Positions 61,435 through 64,000 of a stretch of 64,000 nt of DNA are shown one piece after another (position 1 is the stretch's first letter; the number at the start of each line of letters is the position of its first letter). A program made the position numbers and the translations under genes. The DNA is taken from NCBI RefSeq assembly GCF_011383005.1, contig NZ_CP049935.1, positions 930,001 to 994,000 of the forward strand, read 5' to 3'. The notes under the pieces are model-generated. The model did no database searches, was not told where the DNA came from, and saw nothing but the letters and a program-made list of their open reading frames with translations. This DNA comes from Phycicoccus sp. HDW14. GTDB taxonomy: Bacteria > Actinomycetota > Actinomycetes > Actinomycetales > Dermatophilaceae.

Positions 61435-62126
61435 CGTCGCGACGTGACGAGCTGGCCGCCCGGCTGGCCGCCGTGCGCGAGCGGGTCACCGCCGCCTGCG
61501 AGGCCGCCGGACGCCCCGACGAGCCGACCCTCGTCGCCGTCACGAAGTTCTTCCCCGCGAGCGACGTCGACCTGCTGGCCGGGCTCGGTGTCACCGACAT
61601 CGGCGAGAACCGCGACCAGGAGGCGTCGGCCAAGGTCGACGAGCTGGCCCACCGCGACCGCCTGACCGTCCACTTCATCGGGCAGCTGCAGAGCAACAAG
61701 GCCGGCTCGGTCACGCGGTACGCCGACGTCGTGCACTCCCTCGACCGCGCCAAGCTCGTCGGTGCCCTCGACCGGGGCGCCGAGCGTCACGGGCGCACCC
61801 TCGACGTCCTCGTCCAGGTGGGCCTCGACGACGACGCCGGACGCGGGGGAGCGCCGCCCTCCGAGGTGGCGGCCCTCGCCGACGCCGTCGCGGGCAGCGA
61901 GCACCTGCGGCTGCGCGGGCTGATGGCGGTGGCACCGCTCGGGGCGCCCCCGCGGCCGGCCTTCGCCCGCCTGCGCGAGCTCGCGGAGCGGCTGCGCGCC
62001 GACCACCCGGACGCCACGTGGCTCTCGGCCGGCATGAGCGCCGACCTCGAGGACGCCGTGGCCGAAGGGGCGACACACCTGCGTGTCGGGTCGGCAATCC
62101 TCGGATCTCGTGAGTCACACCGGTAA
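61431..62126 (+). CDS. PLP homeostasis protein (YggS/PROSC family)
   Basis: A 231-residue PLP-binding TIM-barrel protein. PLP Lys is in [43 protein letters not shown] and [27 protein letters not shown] complete the family signature (last one quoted in part: [11 protein letters not shown]). It keeps free PLP levels in balance and has no catalytic reaction. It is conserved between pgeF and sepF in actinobacteria. GTG 61431 overlaps the pgeF stop (GTGA). Confidence 0.92.
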   Translation: MTSRRDELAARLAAVRERVTAACEAAGRPDEPTLVAVTKFFPASDVDLLAGLGVTDIGENRDQEASAKVDELAHRDRLTVHFIGQLQSNKAGSVTRYADVVHSLDRAKLVGALDRGAERHGRTLDVLVQVGLDDDAGRGGAPPSEVAALADAVAGSEHLRLRGLMAVAPLGAPPRPAFARLRELAERLRADHPDATWLSAGMSADLEDAVAEGATHLRVGSAILGSRESHR

Positions 62127-62181
62127 CTTCAATCACGACGCACGGCCCTGACCGACGGGCCCGACGACCGAGGAGCACGTG

Positions 62182-62667
62182 ATGGCTGGCGCGCTGCGCA
62201 AGACGATGGTGTACCTGGGCCTCGCCGAGGACCAGGGCCACTACGACGACGAGTACTACGACGGCTACGACGAGCCCGAGGTCGAGGAGCGCGCCGAGCG
62301 CACGGAGCACCGCGGGGCCGAGGTCACGCCGCTGCCCACCCGCCGCCCGGTGGCCGAGGTCGTCCGCGGTCACGACGCCGGCAGCGTCTCGCGGATCACG
62401 ACGATCCACCCGCGCACCTACAACGAGGCCAAGACGATCGGGGAGAACTTCCGCGACGGCGTCCCGGTCATCATGAACCTCACGGACATGAGCGACGCCG
62501 ACGCCAAGCGCCTCGTCGACTTCGCGGCCGGCCTCGTCTTCGGCCTGCACGGCTCCATCGAGCGGGTCACCTCGAAGGTCTTCCTCCTCTCGCCCGAGAC
62601 CGTCGAGGTCAACGCCGAGGAGGGCCCCGTGGCCGTCACCGGCCGGAGTGTCTTCAACCAGAGCTGA
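62182..62667 (+). CDS. sepF: cell division protein SepF
   Basis: A 161-residue protein. The N-terminal amphipathic membrane-binding helix ([16 protein letters not shown]) is followed by an acidic Tyr-rich linker ([12 protein letters not shown]). The C-terminal SepF domain has [20 protein letters not shown] and [20 protein letters not shown]. SepF anchors FtsZ to the membrane, the main Z-ring anchor in actinobacteria, which lack FtsA. ATG 62182 is preferred to GTG 62179; GAGGAG lies upstream. Confidence 0.95.
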   Translation: MAGALRKTMVYLGLAEDQGHYDDEYYDGYDEPEVEERAERTEHRGAEVTPLPTRRPVAEVVRGHDAGSVSRITTIHPRTYNEAKTIGENFRDGVPVIMNLTDMSDADAKRLVDFAAGLVFGLHGSIERVTSKVFLLSPETVEVNAEEGPVAVTGRSVFNQS

Positions 62668-62716
62668 CGCCGGACCCGGTCACGGCCCGCACGGGTCGAT
62701 CAGTCACACTGCCTCC

Positions 62717-63007
62717 ATGCGCGCCGTCTTCGCCGTCCTCGCCTTCGTGGTCTTCCTGTACCTCGTCGTGCTCATCGGCCGGGTGGTCTTCGACTGGATC
62801 CGCATCTTCGCCCGCGAGTGGCGTCCCCGCGGGCCGGTGCTGCTCGTCGCCGAGCCGGTCTACACGCTCACCGAGCCGCCGCTGCGCGCCCTGCGCAAGG
62901 TGATCCCCCCGCTGCGGATCGGCGCCGTGTCGGTCGACCTGTCGTTCATGGTCCTGTTCGTCGGTGTGATCATCCTCCAGCTCGTGCTGTCCGGGCTGGC
63001 CCGCTGA
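62717..63007 (+). CDS. YggT family membrane protein
   Basis: A 96-residue protein with two membrane helices (VFAVLAFVVFLYLVVLIGRV and VDLSFMVLFVGVIILQLVLS) joined by a loop with EPVYTLTEPPLRALRKVIPP, the YggT signature. The position between sepF and divIVA is conserved. It may help membrane or division-site organisation; the exact role is unknown. ATG 62717 gives the family-typical start. Confidence 0.9.
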   Translation: MRAVFAVLAFVVFLYLVVLIGRVVFDWIRIFAREWRPRGPVLLVAEPVYTLTEPPLRALRKVIPPLRIGAVSVDLSFMVLFVGVIILQLVLSGLAR

Positions 63008-63048
63008 GGGCTTCCGTCCGCCCGGCGTTCGTCACTTCCGACCACATC

Positions 63049-63078
63049 TGTCACGCCAGCCCCGCCACCGGGTAGTCT
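63049..63078 (+). promoter_or_regulatory. possible wag31 promoter
   Basis: TGTCAC at 63049-63054 and TAGTCT at 63073-63078 are 18 bases apart, a reasonable -35/-10 pair for this kind of genome, about 80 bases before the wag31 ATG. The gap after yggT suggests wag31 has its own promoter. Confidence 0.4.
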
Positions 63079-63158
63079 GTCGAACCGGACCCCGACGCCG
63101 CACCCGCGACGCCGGACGGCCCCGACCCGTGACCCCCACCGGCCACCAGGAGTTGACC

Positions 63159-64000
63159 ATGGCTCTCTCGCCCGAGGACGTCCTCAACAAGACGTTCACC
63201 CAGACCCAGTTCCGTCGTGGCTACGACGAGCGCGAGGTCGACGACTTCCTCGACGACATCGTCGCCGAGATGCGGCGGATCACCAAGGAGGGCGAGGACC
63301 TGCGCGGCGAGCTGACCAGCTGCCGCGAGGGCAAGGGGATGGCCCCGACGACGGCCTTCGCCCGGCCCGACGCCGACACCTCCCGCGACCTCGAGGAGCT
63401 GCGCTCCAAGAACGCGACGCTGGCCGCCCGGGTCTCCGAGCTCGAGGGCACGCGCAGCGAGCTCACCGCCCGGCTCGGCGAGTTCGAGGGCAAGAGCGGC
63501 GACGGCGAGGCCCGCGCGGCCGAGCTGCAGGGCACGGTCGCCCAGCTGCAGGGCACCGTCACCCAGCTCACCGACCGCACCGCCGAGCTCGAGCAGCTGC
63601 TCCAGCAGCGCGACACCGAGATCGAGGCCCTGCGCGGGGCCAGCGGCGACGTCGACGCCCGCGTCGCCGACGCCGAGCGCCGCGCCGGTGAGTTCGAGAA
63701 CCACGCCTCGCAGCTCGAGCGGCACGCCGCCGGGCTCGAGGACAAGATCCGCGAGCTCGAGGCCCAGGCCGAGGAGGCGCGCCAGCAGGCCGCCGCCGCG
63801 GCCGGGGAGCGCGACGAGCACGCCGCGGCCCTCGTGAACGTCCGCGAGCAGCAGGGTGCGGCCACCGACGAGCAGGTCTCCATCCTCGAGGCCCGCCTCG
63901 AGGAGGCCCGCCGCGAGGCCGACGAGCGGGTCGCCGCCGCCGAGCAGCGCGCCCAGCAGCTCGAGGCCCAGGTCCAGGAGGCCGAGCAGCGCGCCAGCGC
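63159..64000 (+). CDS. wag31: DivIVA/Wag31 polar growth protein, 3' end beyond window
   Basis: The ATG at 63159 follows CAGGAG. The N-terminal DivIVA domain is MALSPEDVLNKTFTQTQFRRG (quoted without break up to 20: ALSPEDVLNKTFTQTQ) plus GYDEREVDDFLDDIVAEM, with the Phe and Arg residues that sense curved membrane. A very long Glu/Arg/Ala/Gln coiled coil then runs to the window edge (at least 281 residues and still open), including repeats such as AELQGTVAQLQGTVTQL. Wag31 marks poles and recruits wall synthesis. Typical Wag31 proteins total about 260 residues, so this one is long. Confidence 0.92.
   Translation, partial: MALSPEDVLNKTFTQTQFRRGYDEREVDDFLDDIVAEMRRITKEGEDLRGELTSCREGKGMAPTTAFARPDADTSRDLEELRSKNATLAARVSELEGTRSELTARLGEFEGKSGDGEARAAELQGTVAQLQGTVTQLTDRTAELEQLLQQRDTEIEALRGASGDVDARVADAERRAGEFENHASQLERHAAGLEDKIRELEAQAEEARQQAAAAAGERDEHAAALVNVREQQGAATDEQVSILEARLEEARREADERVAAAEQRAQQLEAQVQEAEQRAS

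Overview
The window is about 64 kb of very GC-rich DNA with dense, short-spaced genes, many GTG starts and 4-base ATGA/GTGA overlaps. Gene content points to a Gram-positive actinobacterium, most likely order Micrococcales and possibly the Intrasporangiaceae/Dermatophilaceae group. The evidence is a moxR-DUF58-transglutaminase block next to mraZ, the division order ftsZ-pgeF-yggS-sepF-yggT-divIVA, two SAM-IV riboswitches, a SigA with a long Ala/Lys-rich N-terminus, an FtsZ ending in DLDVPDFLK, and WXG100-like proteins. The genus is an inference. The MurE motif DNPR suggests a diaminopimelate-type wall.

Layout. 1-5165 (minus): two overlapping genes for large proteins I do not recognise, one running off the left edge. 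5535-12322: a SulP transporter, two unknown proteins, an aldo/keto reductase, and a quinone-reductase pair divergent from an HxlR (QorR-like) regulator. 12508-14014: a lipoprotein and a secreted PKD-like protein with noticeably lower GC. 14227-25419: an OFA-type MFS transporter, SprT-like protease, glycerophosphodiesterase, patatin, ornithine aminotransferase, hydrolase, small membrane proteins, Ddn-like protein, a second aldo/keto reductase, and SAM-IV-controlled metY. 25542-37957: WXG100-like pair, HrpA helicase, PAC2 protein, PolA-like polymerase, EcsC, DUF1232 and DUF4192 proteins, SAM-IV-controlled metX, and a universal stress protein. 38194-39746: the primary sigma factor. 39832-44429 (minus): MoxR, DUF58 and TgpA-type transglutaminase. 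44863-64000: the complete dcw cell wall/division cluster from mraZ to ftsZ, then pgeF, yggS, sepF, yggT and the start of wag31/divIVA.

The dcw genes form one long, mostly overlapping transcription unit. It makes the UDP-MurNAc-pentapeptide precursors (MurE, MurF, MurD, MurC), the lipid intermediates (MraY, MurG) and the division machinery (FtsL, FtsI, FtsW, FtsQ, FtsZ, SepF). Wag31 directs polar growth. MetX and MetY are two steps of methionine synthesis, each behind its own SAM-IV riboswitch but about 12 kb apart.

A major caveat concerns the sequence itself. At least 21 positions, all in short runs of C or G, appear to lack one base and break the reading frame. Affected genes include essential ones (ftsZ twice, murE, murF, ftsW, murG, ftsI, rpoD). 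Restoring one C or G at each place rebuilds full-length, family-typical proteins. These are therefore annotated as intact CDSs with suspected sequencing or assembly indels, not as pseudogenes. The errors also create long false open frames that look like gene fusions. No tRNA, rRNA, CRISPR array, insertion sequence or prophage was seen.
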